From positions 124,001 to 188,000 of the forward strand of contig NZ_VWNF01000021.1 of assembly GCF_008711175.1 (NCBI RefSeq): a stretch of 64,000 nucleotides of DNA, written 5' to 3'. The DNA is from Nesterenkonia ebinurensis. GTDB lineage: Bacteria; Actinomycetota; Actinomycetes; Actinomycetales; Micrococcaceae. Below the pieces are notes generated by a model that was not told the origin of the DNA, did not search any database, and saw only the letters and a program-made list of their open reading frames with translations. This document shows, one piece after another, positions 52,183 through 60,122 of this stretch. Each line of letters opens with the position of its first letter. The first letter of the stretch is position 1. Both the position numbers and the translations under genes were made by a program.

Positions 52183-53143
52183 TGCGGATCCTTGGGTCGA
52201 CAATGAGATAAATAAGATCTGTCAAAAGGTTGGCAAGCACCACTGAGACAGTGATCACGATGAACAGCCCGGTGATGACAGGGAAGTCTCGTGCTTGAAT
52301 CGCGTTGAAAGTGAGAGTACCTAGACCTGGCCAGCTGAAGACTGTTTCAACCACCACGAAACCGGCCACCAGCCAACCGAGCTCTAAGCCCACTACTGTA
52401 ATCACTGGAAGCATGGCATTCCGCAACCCGTGCCGGTAAACAATCTGTCGTTGGCTTAGGCCCTTCCCCTTAGCCGCGACAATATAATCTGACTCCATCA
52501 CTTCTCTCATAGCGCTCTCCGTGAGGCGCGAAATGAGCGCTACTTCTGCAGCAGCTAGGGTGGCTACAGGCATGGCAAGGTGCCACGCGATATCGAGAAT
52601 GAGGTCCCAACCTTCGAGTGACCGGATACTACTCATACCAATAGTGGGAAACCATCCGAGCCGAACACCGAAGGCCAGCACCAGGAGTTGCCCAACCCAG
52701 AAGGCGGGCAGGCTGTACGCAATGACAGCAAGGATGCTAGTGCCGCGAAACACAGGTGAATCTCGTTTCACCGCAGCCCAGGCACCCACCCATACGCCGA
52801 TAATGACTGCGACGATGAGCGTAACTCCCATGAGGAGGAGAGTGGGGAATACCCGCGAGGCGATGAGCGAACTCACTGGCTGAGAGTAGGCAAAAGAGTA
52901 ACCAAGATCCCCTTGGAGGAGGGCACCAAGGTAAAGCCATAGCTGCGTCAGAACCGGCTCATTCAGCCCGAGCTGCTCACGCAGTCTGTCTTGATACTCC
53001 GGCGTGGCCTGCTCACCCGCGAGCACCCCGATGGGATCTCCGGGCGCTACGCGGATGAGCAGGAAAATGAGCACAACGGCGACAAGGCAGACAAGAACTG
53101 CCCACATCAAGCGGTGGAGCAGGAACAGGAGTGTTCCTTTCAT
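52175..53143 (-). CDS. Oligopeptide-type ABC transporter permease (OppB-like)
   Basis: Protein of 322 residues. 'FLLIRVAPGDPIGVLAGEQA' follows the first helix; the EAA loop is 'AAKGKGLSQRQIVYRHGLRN', and the end 'DLIYLIVDPRIRID' is typical of OppB. It follows the binding-protein gene by 28 bases and overlaps the OppC-like gene. Confidence 0.95.
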   Translation of the reverse strand: MKGTLLFLLHRLMWAVLVCLVAVVLIFLLIRVAPGDPIGVLAGEQATPEYQDRLREQLGLNEPVLTQLWLYLGALLQGDLGYSFAYSQPVSSLIASRVFPTLLLMGVTLIVAVIIGVWVGAWAAVKRDSPVFRGTSILAVIAYSLPAFWVGQLLVLAFGVRLGWFPTIGMSSIRSLEGWDLILDIAWHLAMPVATLAAAEVALISRLTESAMREVMESDYIVAAKGKGLSQRQIVYRHGLRNAMLPVITVVGLELGWLVAGFVVVETVFSWPGLGTLTFNAIQARDFPVITGLFIVITVSVVLANLLTDLIYLIVDPRIRID

Positions 53144-53171
53144 GTCATATGCTCCTTATCTAATGAAGTGG

Positions 53172-54770
53172 TCACTCGCGTCCAGTCTCAACGAACCTCA
53201 AGTATCTGTCGTCTGGAGCGGGAAAAGGGTTGACCGAATCAGCAGAGTAACCTGTGATGAAGACAGGTTCCCACAGTGGAACCAGTGGAAGATCTTCCAT
53301 AATGAGTTCTTGAATTTCTGCGTAGATTGCTGTGCGCTCATGCGGATCCACGGTCCTGGAAGCCTCGGCTGTAAGCTCATCCACCTCTTCGTTGATGTAG
53401 CCGCCAGCATTGGAGAAGTACGCGTTATTGATGCCTGCTTCACCAAGCCAGGCGGGAAGCTGTAGAGCAGGCTCTGGCCCCAGCGGCATGGAATACACAG
53501 CTACATCGAAGTCCCAGTCGCCAAAGATTGCGTCAAGGGTGGTCGTGTTTTCAGCTGCATCCACCTGTGCAGCAATGCCTATATCAGCCAAGTTTTCACG
53601 GATAATCTCTGCAGTGCTGACGAACTGGTCGTTATTCGAGGAGACTCGAATGGATAGTTCGAAGCGTGAGCCGTTCTCAAGCGGATACCCCGCTTCATCC
53701 AGAAGACGTTCAGCTTCATCAAGATCCCGGTCGATTTCTGGGAGTAACTCGTTGAAATAGGGAGACGTAACCCCGATAGGACCACGGGCGGTATCTGTCT
53801 GGCCGAAGGCGATATTGTCAACCATCCGGGGGCGGTCCATTGCGATATTAATTGCCTCGCGGACCAGCTGATCATCAAAGGGTTCTTCTCTGAGGTTAAA
53901 CCAAAGGTTCAGTGTGCGGGCCATAACTGAGGGCGCCGTGGTCTCAATCGAGTCGTTCTGTTCCAGCTCCTGGGCATTGACTGGGGGTATCATGGCCAAA
54001 GCGATGTCAACTTCACCGGACTCTAAAGCGGAGACAGCAGTGTTGGGGTTGCTGATCACCTGGAATATCAGTTCATCAGCAATCGGCAAGCCGGCATCCC
54101 AATAGTCATCGTTGCGCTCGAGGCGGATCTGCTGTCCTTCATCCCAATCCGCGAACTTGAAAGGACCTGTACCAATCATTGCCATATTCGCATCATCAGT
54201 GGCGAGTTCGGCATCCTCAAAGATGTGCTGTGGAAGAATCGAGAAATTGGGATCACCCAGGTAAGACATGAAAGCACCGACTGGCTCATCGAACACAAAC
54301 TCGATGGTGTTTTCTCCAGTTGCTTCAATACTCGACAAATCGCCCATGACAAGGTCGTAGGTGTTCGAGTACTCGGGACCAGCTTCTGTGAAGGTGTAAA
54401 TCACATCATCTACTGAGAAAGGTTCTCCGTCATGCCATGTGACACCCTCAACAAGTTCAAACTCATAGACAGTGCCATCGTCAGAAACTTCCCATGACTG
54501 AGCGAGGGAAGGGACCGGTTCGAAGTCCTCATCGTATGTGATCAGCGTGTCGAGGATTTGGTTACTGACATACCAAGTAGCGAGAGTCTGGCTCGTCATT
54601 GGGTTCAGTGAGGGCGGTTCTGAGGAAACGGCGACAACGAGCGTGCCGCCTCCTTGGGTTTCTTCACCATTCTCGGGTGATGATCCGCAGGAGCTCACGA
54701 GCAGAGCAGTTGCAGCGCCCAATGACGCAAGGCGGACCCGTCGGGAAATGCGATTAGTTGCGAGTGACAT
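53172..54770 (-). CDS. ABC transporter substrate-binding lipoprotein (family 5)
   Basis: About 532 residues from ATG 54770, preceded by AAGGAT. The signal 'LASLGAATALLVSSCGSS' carries a lipobox with Cys near residue 28. Family-5 features include 'YVSNQILDTLITYDEDFEPV', 'YEFELVEGVTWHDGEPFSV' and 'GTGPFKFADWDEGQQIRLER'. It delivers the ligand to the OppB/OppC-like pair. Neighbouring RidA, D-glutamate-cyclase-like and M20 genes suggest peptides or N-acyl amino acids as ligands. Confidence 0.95.
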   Translation of the reverse strand: MSLATNRISRRVRLASLGAATALLVSSCGSSPENGEETQGGGTLVVAVSSEPPSLNPMTSQTLATWYVSNQILDTLITYDEDFEPVPSLAQSWEVSDDGTVYEFELVEGVTWHDGEPFSVDDVIYTFTEAGPEYSNTYDLVMGDLSSIEATGENTIEFVFDEPVGAFMSYLGDPNFSILPQHIFEDAELATDDANMAMIGTGPFKFADWDEGQQIRLERNDDYWDAGLPIADELIFQVISNPNTAVSALESGEVDIALAMIPPVNAQELEQNDSIETTAPSVMARTLNLWFNLREEPFDDQLVREAINIAMDRPRMVDNIAFGQTDTARGPIGVTSPYFNELLPEIDRDLDEAERLLDEAGYPLENGSRFELSIRVSSNNDQFVSTAEIIRENLADIGIAAQVDAAENTTTLDAIFGDWDFDVAVYSMPLGPEPALQLPAWLGEAGINNAYFSNAGGYINEEVDELTAEASRTVDPHERTAIYAEIQELIMEDLPLVPLWEPVFITGYSADSVNPFPAPDDRYLRFVETGRE

Positions 54771-54829
54771 GAGTGATCCTTCGTGGTTCAGATAGGGCGG
54801 AGGTGATTTGTCATATGTGATGGAATGAG

Positions 54830-55240
54830 TCATCGAGTGGCGATGGCATCGATCTCGACCAGGAAATCTGGCCGAGCCAGGGCGGCAACAGTGACGGCAG
54901 AACGAGCAGGGAAGATACCTGTGAAGAACTCACGGTATGCAGCATCCATTTCCCCTAGGTCCTCTGGACGGGTGATGTAGACCGTGGTCTTAACAATGGA
55001 TTCCATCCTAAGTTCCGCCGCTTGCAGCGCCGACTGAATGTTGTTCATAGTTTGACGAGTCTGCTCAGCCACATCCTCTCCGGCGAGTTCCCCAGTTTCC
55101 GGTCGCGTGCCAACTTGCCCAGAGACGAAAACCAAAGAGTCTTTACCGATGGCTACGCTGTACGCGCCTTTAGGTGACCTACGGTCCGCAGGGCTGTATT
55201 GGACGATGTTGACTTCTGCGGCAGATTTCATACCGGTCAT
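54830..55240 (-). CDS. RidA family enamine/imine deaminase
   Basis: About 136 residues from ATG 55240, with GAAGGGAA upstream. RidA/YjgF features: 'DSLVFVSGQVGTRPETGEL', 'QTRQTMNNIQSALQAAEL', 'KTTVYITRPEDLGEMDAAY' and 'ARSAVTVAALARPDFLVEID', including the Arg that holds the imino acid carboxylate. Such proteins hydrolyse reactive 2-aminoacrylate-type intermediates or act in pathway-specific deaminations. The gene lies between the binding protein and the D-glutamate-cyclase-like gene, so it likely processes an imino acid from this pathway. Its start overlaps the upstream stop by a few bases. Confidence 0.93.
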   Translation of the reverse strand: MTGMKSAAEVNIVQYSPADRRSPKGAYSVAIGKDSLVFVSGQVGTRPETGELAGEDVAEQTRQTMNNIQSALQAAELRMESIVKTTVYITRPEDLGEMDAAYREFFTGIFPARSAVTVAALARPDFLVEIDAIATR

Positions 55241-56319
55241 AGCGTTCCCTTCTCGCGGTCCTGCAACCACTTGTTTGCTCGGTACTTCCTGTTGATGTTG
55301 TTGAGATAAGGACGTCGGGGCAGGCTGACGATTTCAGCAAGCTGGCTGATAAATCTCTCGTGATAACACGCCGGAATCCCATCGATGTCTGGGATGGCTA
55401 AACGCGCGGTTCCGTCAATGGCACCGGCGAGGACAGCTGCAGAAGTGATACGTCGATAGCTAGCTTCATCTGGAAATACGTTCGGGTTTTGAAGAATGCA
55501 GCTCAAAGCGGCAGCGACTGCATATGCACCCCAGTCGCTGACGGCGCATGCAAGAGTTACGTCAGCTGGCACTTCATTGGCTGTGCCCCCTCCGCATCCA
55601 CAACCGCAGTTCCCCCCTGCTGGGGTCTCTGCGATTACAGTTTCGGCAATCGCCCCCATGCCAAGTTCGTTCCCAAAGTCGCCAATGGCAAAAGTGGGAA
55701 CGCTGCGCTCTCGCATTCGCTCATAAAGCGTATCGATGGGAGCAATCACATCCTTCACAGGAGCTCCTCCTGCAAAGTGATAAGCACCTTTGATGTTGGC
55801 ACCCGGCCGTTCAACCGCGACGACAGCATCAGGGCTTAGGTTTTCCGCCATGTCCAGCAGATCGGTCTTCGAAGCCCCCGGTGGGCAAGCGAGAACGGCA
55901 GCTGTATGAGGCATATGAAGGGCCTCCCGGGCTGAACTGACTACATGCAGACCAGCAGCTTTCAGTGTCGGGGCCATAACTTCTGCTACTTCTGGTTCAC
56001 AGACAAAAACCGGCGTCGACTTCAGCCCCACACATAGCGCAAGCGCCAAGACAGCACTGCCCATAATGCCGTCTGTTTCAGGTACTCCGGTGGGAGGAAT
56101 CCGAAATCCTGTGAGAATGAGCGTCTCTCCACCTTCCCCGCTGTACTGCTGCAGAAACCTGGCTGCTGCCAGAGTAAGAGGCTCATCAGTCAAATCTCTG
56201 GCCGCCGCATAAATCAGGGGTGTAATCCCGTCAGCTCGCATATCGAGGGTGATGAGCTGGTCTAAGTTCTGGCCTACCGCACGCTCAAGCACCAATCTCG
56301 TTGCAGTTTCTTCGGACAT
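55237..56319 (-). CDS. D-glutamate cyclase-like (DUF4392) protein
   Basis: About 360 residues from ATG 56319, six bases after AAGGAG (an upstream ATG 56334 encloses that site and is rejected). The DUF4392/glutamate cyclase fold shows 'LTGFRIPPTGVPETDGIMGS', 'CPPGASKTDLLDM' and the signature 'TFAIGDFGNELGMGAIAE' (most relatives have Gly-Asp-Gly-Gly-Asn-Glu). A Cys- and Gly-rich insertion 'AGGNCGCGCGGGTANEVPAD' follows. D-glutamate cyclase converts D-glutamate to 5-oxo-D-proline. Context with two M20 hydrolases and a peptide importer suggests handling of glutamyl or pyroglutamyl compounds; this is inference. Confidence 0.82.
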   Translation of the reverse strand: MSEETATRLVLERAVGQNLDQLITLDMRADGITPLIYAAARDLTDEPLTLAAARFLQQYSGEGGETLILTGFRIPPTGVPETDGIMGSAVLALALCVGLKSTPVFVCEPEVAEVMAPTLKAAGLHVVSSAREALHMPHTAAVLACPPGASKTDLLDMAENLSPDAVVAVERPGANIKGAYHFAGGAPVKDVIAPIDTLYERMRERSVPTFAIGDFGNELGMGAIAETVIAETPAGGNCGCGCGGGTANEVPADVTLACAVSDWGAYAVAAALSCILQNPNVFPDEASYRRITSAAVLAGAIDGTARLAIPDIDGIPACYHERFISQLAEIVSLPRRPYLNNINRKYRANKWLQDREKGTL

Positions 56320-56330
56320 TGCAGGCTCCT

Positions 56331-57524
56331 TCATGCAGGCAGGGGGGAGGATGTGTAAGTACGGAATTCATCTTTTGTGGCCGCGAGGAGTTCGGGACTG
56401 GTTAGGAGGTCCAGGCCGAGATTTGCCAACGCCTCTGCCACCACGGTCATCGCTTGGTGGGCTTGAGAGCTAGTTGCAGCTTCTGCTAGTGCGCGTGAAT
56501 GGCTTGCTGTGCCTCTCGGTGCCACCTGAATGAAGGGGTGGATGGTTGGGAGGGCGAGACTGACATTTCCAGCATCAGTACTGCCGGTTTTATCGTCCGG
56601 CCGGGCTTCTTCGATTTCCCATGCGAGAGCCTGCAGATGGGTTCGCAAACGATTTACCATCACCTGATTGCTCTGAAGATGGGCATACGGGAGAGAACTC
56701 TGGGAGATCTCGACTTTCGTGCCTGTGCTGATAGCGGCACCATTCGCACAAACCTTGACACGTTCCGCCAAAGCTTCCGCCCGCTCTAAGGTTGTGTCTC
56801 GCACCACAAACTTGACCTCAGAGAGCTCCGGGATCACGTTGGGAGCTGTTCCGCCATTAGCAATGATGCCGTGCAATCGTGCATTGTCGCCAGCATACTG
56901 ACGCAGTGAATCGATCGCGGTGAAGAACTGTATTGCGGCTGCGAGCGCACTGCGTCCCTGGTCGGGATTTTTGGCAGCATGTGCCGCGATCCCGTGGAAG
57001 CGGAATCCGTAGTGGAGACATGCGTACATTCTTCGGTCGAGGATCGTCCGATCTGATGGATGAAACATCATGGCCGTATCGATGTCGTCAAAGACCCCGG
57101 CCTCAAGTTCGAGAATTTTCCCTCCGCCACCCTCCTCAGCAGGGGTGCCAATGACGACAAGGCTTCCGGTTACTCCCTGAACCTCCATTACCTCGCGGAT
57201 GGCGAGGGAAGCGAGAAGCCCCCCTGCAGCGATGAGGTTGTGTCCACAGCCGTGACCAAGCTCAGGCAGTGCGTCGTATTCCAGAAGAACAGCAATTCGA
57301 GGAGTTCCAGCACCATATTCCGCTTTGAACGCTGTAGGCATTCCCGCAAGTGGTGTCTGTAGGTCAAACCCTGCTTCCTCCAGGCGGCGAATGAGGAAGG
57401 CACTGCTCTGATGTTCCTCGAACGCCAGCTCCGCAGCGGCATGAATAATACGACTTGCGTGCTCCGCCTCGGGACAGTGACGGGCTATTGCCTGCGCTAT
57501 AGCGGCGTAAACTCGCTCACTCAT
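56331..57524 (-). CDS. M20D-type amidohydrolase (AbgB/HmrA-like)
   Basis: Protein of 397 residues. Metal-site motifs are intact: 'LPELGHGCGHNLIAAGGLLA' (Cys/His), 'IGTPAEEGGGGKILELEAGV' (catalytic Glu pair) and 'RFHGIAAHAAKNPDQGRSAL' (His of the lid domain), with 'TDAGNVSLALPTIHPFIQVA' near the end. The family cleaves N-acyl or aminobenzoyl amino acids and amidated dipeptides. It starts within four bases of the stop of the other M20 gene (ATGA), so the two are coupled. Likely role: releasing free amino acids from imported conjugates. Confidence 0.92.
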   Translation of the reverse strand: MSERVYAAIAQAIARHCPEAEHASRIIHAAAELAFEEHQSSAFLIRRLEEAGFDLQTPLAGMPTAFKAEYGAGTPRIAVLLEYDALPELGHGCGHNLIAAGGLLASLAIREVMEVQGVTGSLVVIGTPAEEGGGGKILELEAGVFDDIDTAMMFHPSDRTILDRRMYACLHYGFRFHGIAAHAAKNPDQGRSALAAAIQFFTAIDSLRQYAGDNARLHGIIANGGTAPNVIPELSEVKFVVRDTTLERAEALAERVKVCANGAAISTGTKVEISQSSLPYAHLQSNQVMVNRLRTHLQALAWEIEEARPDDKTGSTDAGNVSLALPTIHPFIQVAPRGTASHSRALAEAATSSQAHQAMTVVAEALANLGLDLLTSPELLAATKDEFRTYTSSPLPA

Positions 57525-58996
57525 GCCGTGACCGCCCGTTGCGCATACTCAGCGATGAAGTCGACAGTGAACTGGGATATCTCCCGCAGACCGTTCTGCT
57601 GTTCGTTGCCCCTCAGCACGACGTATTCGTCTGGTTGGCCCACACCACGTCCGTGCCCAATACCGACACCGAATACAACGGGTAGCTTGTAACCACTTAC
57701 AAGTAACGACCATGGCCCACCATATGCCTGAGTGGGCCATAGCAAAGGGTCACCTCCGTACTGTTTGACGGTATCCAGAAAGCTGCCCATAAGAGGATCA
57801 TCGGTCCCCATACGCGAAGCGGGCCAAGCACTCAGTACGTCGATTTCTATGTCGGGGAAACCCTTCTCATCGAGATGTGCCCTTAAATGATCCACAATCA
57901 CCGAAGGATCGGCATCTGTCATGAGGCGGGCATCCAGCCTGGCAACTGCTTCATGCGGGATAGTGTGAGTCCGCGTACCCGCGCCCATATAACCGGCACG
58001 CAGACCCTGAATGTTGAAAGCAGAACCATAGATATACCGTTCAAGCAGCGTCCGCTTGTCACCAGTAACCAGATACTCGCCCGCTTCAGCAGCCTCAAGC
58101 GCTGGAACCACCTTCTCAATAGGAGACTCCGCGTAGTGTGCCAGAAGACGTTCAACGAGAGGTTCGTCTGCCTCGGGGACTTCGAGGGACTTCAAAAGGT
58201 TTTTCCAGCCATCGACGGCGGGTTCCCCGTCCGCATCGAACAGGGATGTGAGAGCTTCAGCGAGGCGCTGGGCTGGGTTCCCTACCAATGTCCGGACTGC
58301 TGCATGAGCAGTTCCAGCGGGTCCCTTCTTCCAATTCCCTCCCAAAGCCCTCAACTCCACAGTGATGAAAGCTTTGTAACCGAGCCTCACAGGAACTGTC
58401 CCATCGGGATTTTGAGCAGCACGCAGATAGACCACACCGTCCACCTCTTGAACCCGGTCATGGTAGCGACGGAGCAGTTCTGCATAGGAAGCGCTTCCGA
58501 GAATCTCGTCCCCTTCAGCTAGGAAAGCGATGTTAACCGGAAGTTCGCCTGCCACATCCCGGTAGGCCCGAAGTCCCGCCAGCCACGCGAGATCGGGGCC
58601 TTTCGGCACCTGGGCGCCACGTCCATAGAAAATGTCCTCGCCATTAGGCCCTTCGCTACGACGCCCCTCAAAAGGAGGTGCTGACCAGTCTTCCGAGTTT
58701 CCCGCAGTGCGCACGTCATACATTGTGTAGTTGAGCAGAGTAACGGGAGCTCCTGCGTCGTAATAGGCCCATACACCCGGATATGTTTCCGTGGGCACTA
58801 CCTCGACTTCAGAACAGCCGAACTGGCGGTACTGCTCAGCGAGAAATTGTGCAGCTGATGCCATAGGCACCTGGTCGTTAGCCACAGAAACGCTCGGAAT
58901 AGCAATGTACTCCCGGAGCTTTTCAACCATTAAGTCGAAGTCGGTATCAATCTTGTCGAAAATCCGGGCCCGTACGTCTTGGCTGATAGCGCTCAT
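57521..58996 (-). CDS. M20-family peptidase-like protein with atypical metal site
   Basis: Protein of 491 residues with overall M20 architecture: 'LREYIAIPSVSV' at the start, a catalytic-domain core with 'FYGRGAQVPKGPDLAWLAGL' and 'LAEGDEILGSASYAELL', and a C-terminal 'GIGHGRGVGQPDEYVVL'. The canonical His of the Gly-His-x-Asp motif is Met here ('LLNYTMYDVRTAG'), and the Asp-Asp-Lys-Gly loop reads Val-Pro-Lys-Gly. It may bind metal differently or have lost peptidase chemistry; related divergent M20 proteins with a similar 'YxMYD' motif exist, as I recall. First gene of the operon, with AGAGGA before ATG and CTCTAGAG operators upstream. Confidence 0.85.
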   Translation of the reverse strand: MSAISQDVRARIFDKIDTDFDLMVEKLREYIAIPSVSVANDQVPMASAAQFLAEQYRQFGCSEVEVVPTETYPGVWAYYDAGAPVTLLNYTMYDVRTAGNSEDWSAPPFEGRRSEGPNGEDIFYGRGAQVPKGPDLAWLAGLRAYRDVAGELPVNIAFLAEGDEILGSASYAELLRRYHDRVQEVDGVVYLRAAQNPDGTVPVRLGYKAFITVELRALGGNWKKGPAGTAHAAVRTLVGNPAQRLAEALTSLFDADGEPAVDGWKNLLKSLEVPEADEPLVERLLAHYAESPIEKVVPALEAAEAGEYLVTGDKRTLLERYIYGSAFNIQGLRAGYMGAGTRTHTIPHEAVARLDARLMTDADPSVIVDHLRAHLDEKGFPDIEIDVLSAWPASRMGTDDPLMGSFLDTVKQYGGDPLLWPTQAYGGPWSLLVSGYKLPVVFGVGIGHGRGVGQPDEYVVLRGNEQQNGLREISQFTVDFIAEYAQRAVTA

Positions 58997-59059
58997 ATAG
59001 TCCTCTGAAAGTGATGGAGTCCAAAACTCCAGTGAGTCTTGGTTAAAGATGCGACGATC

Positions 59060-59104
59060 TAACTCTAGAGATAGATATGTTTCATGCGCATTAACTCTAG
59101 AGAT
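59060..59104. promoter_or_regulatory. Paired TAACTCTAGAGAT operators
   Basis: The 13-mer TAACTCTAGAGAT occurs twice (59060-59072 and 59092-59104), 32 bp apart or about three helical turns. Each contains the palindrome CTCTAGAG, of the nTnTAnAn type bound by HutC/UTRA GntR repressors. They lie 64-110 bases upstream of the first M20 gene and 112 bases from the end of the gntR gene, so the GntR protein of this cluster is the probable binder. Confidence 0.65.
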
Positions 59105-59215
59105 GTGTTTTGTTACACGTTAACTACTTGAGAGCGCCTCAAAGGAGACTGGGTTCTCGCCCAGGAGACGGCAGCCGAGTCACCCACGACTCAGCAAGAG
59201 GCGGATAGCGCCTGA

Positions 59216-59974
59216 CTATTCCCCGAATCGATCCTCTTCGGACTCGTCCCGCCAAGAAGGCAGGATAGTTGTGCTGCTGAAGCTGAAGCGAGTTGAGGGA
59301 TACAGAGATGTCCCGACGATAGTAGTTGTCCCCTCAGAGCTTCGACAGACAAGCTGCCGAACCAAGAGGACTTCACGTCTATCGCAGGACAGCGTTTCGG
59401 CATGAACCATGTCCGCCAGCCGGGCAGAAATCTCTGACTGCATCGTGGAAGAAACGAAACCCCGTTTACCCAATGCTGCGAAAACCGAGGCCCTCTTGAA
59501 ATCCTCCTCAGAAGCAACTTCGAAAACTCTGGCCGGCATCCAACGCGTGTCCCACGCGATGGGAATCCCGTCGGCCAATCGCTTACGTTCAAGATAAGCA
59601 AGAGAGGTTTGTGGTTTTACGCCGAACCGCGATGCCACATGTTGCGGAGCAGGTCGGAGATCAAAACACAGGACCTCAGACTTCACGTCCTGAACCTGAC
59701 GTTTCCACCGCTCTGGGTAGCTCTCCGGGCTGAGTTTCTCAAGATCATCTGTAAGATGCGTGGCTGCCCATGTCCCCTTGAAACGTCGCCGAACAACTGC
59801 ACCAGCACTGACGAGCTGGTTATAGGCCTGCCGAACAGTCATAACACTGACACCAAAGTCTCGGGCCAGATCGACCTCTGACGGCATAGGTTCAGATACA
59901 CCTGCTCCTTCATCCAGGAGCGTCCAGAGGTGCTGTTCTATTTTGACGTAGGCAGGCTGGCGGGTGGTGTTCAC
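59216..59974 (-). CDS. GntR family (HutC/UTRA subfamily) transcriptional regulator
   Basis: Protein of 252 residues. The N-terminal winged helix 'PMPSEVDLARDFGVSVMTVR' is preceded by 'QPAYVKIEQHLWTLL', and a C-terminal UTRA domain follows ('GVKPQTSLAYLERKRLADGI', 'STMQSEISARLADMVHAE', 'TSLYPSTRFSFSST'). It is encoded upstream of, and on the same strand as, the M20/D-glutamate-cyclase/opp genes. Probable operators are the two CTCTAGAG sites before the first M20 gene. UTRA domains bind small effectors such as amino acids or amino sugars. Confidence 0.92.
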   Translation of the reverse strand: MNTTRQPAYVKIEQHLWTLLDEGAGVSEPMPSEVDLARDFGVSVMTVRQAYNQLVSAGAVVRRRFKGTWAATHLTDDLEKLSPESYPERWKRQVQDVKSEVLCFDLRPAPQHVASRFGVKPQTSLAYLERKRLADGIPIAWDTRWMPARVFEVASEEDFKRASVFAALGKRGFVSSTMQSEISARLADMVHAETLSCDRREVLLVRQLVCRSSEGTTTIVGTSLYPSTRFSFSSTTILPSWRDESEEDRFGE

Positions 59975-60074
59975 ACCACTGACATTAGCTCACCGTCCCA
60001 GGTTATGTCCGAGCCGCGGCTACTCGCCCCGGCGTGGTATCAAGAACTTAAGGCTGTAACGCTGAATAGGATCA

Positions 60075-60085
60075 CCCCCCCCCCC
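60075..60085. repeat. Poly-C tract of 11 bases in gntR upstream region
   Basis: Eleven consecutive cytosines lie about 100 bases upstream of the gntR start and 38 bases beyond the end of the lipoprotein gene. Such a tract can vary in length and alter promoter spacing; an assembly artefact is also possible. Confidence 0.85.
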
Positions 60086-60122
60086 ACCAATTCTGGTGGA
60101 TACTCAGTTTCAGCCCAACTGA

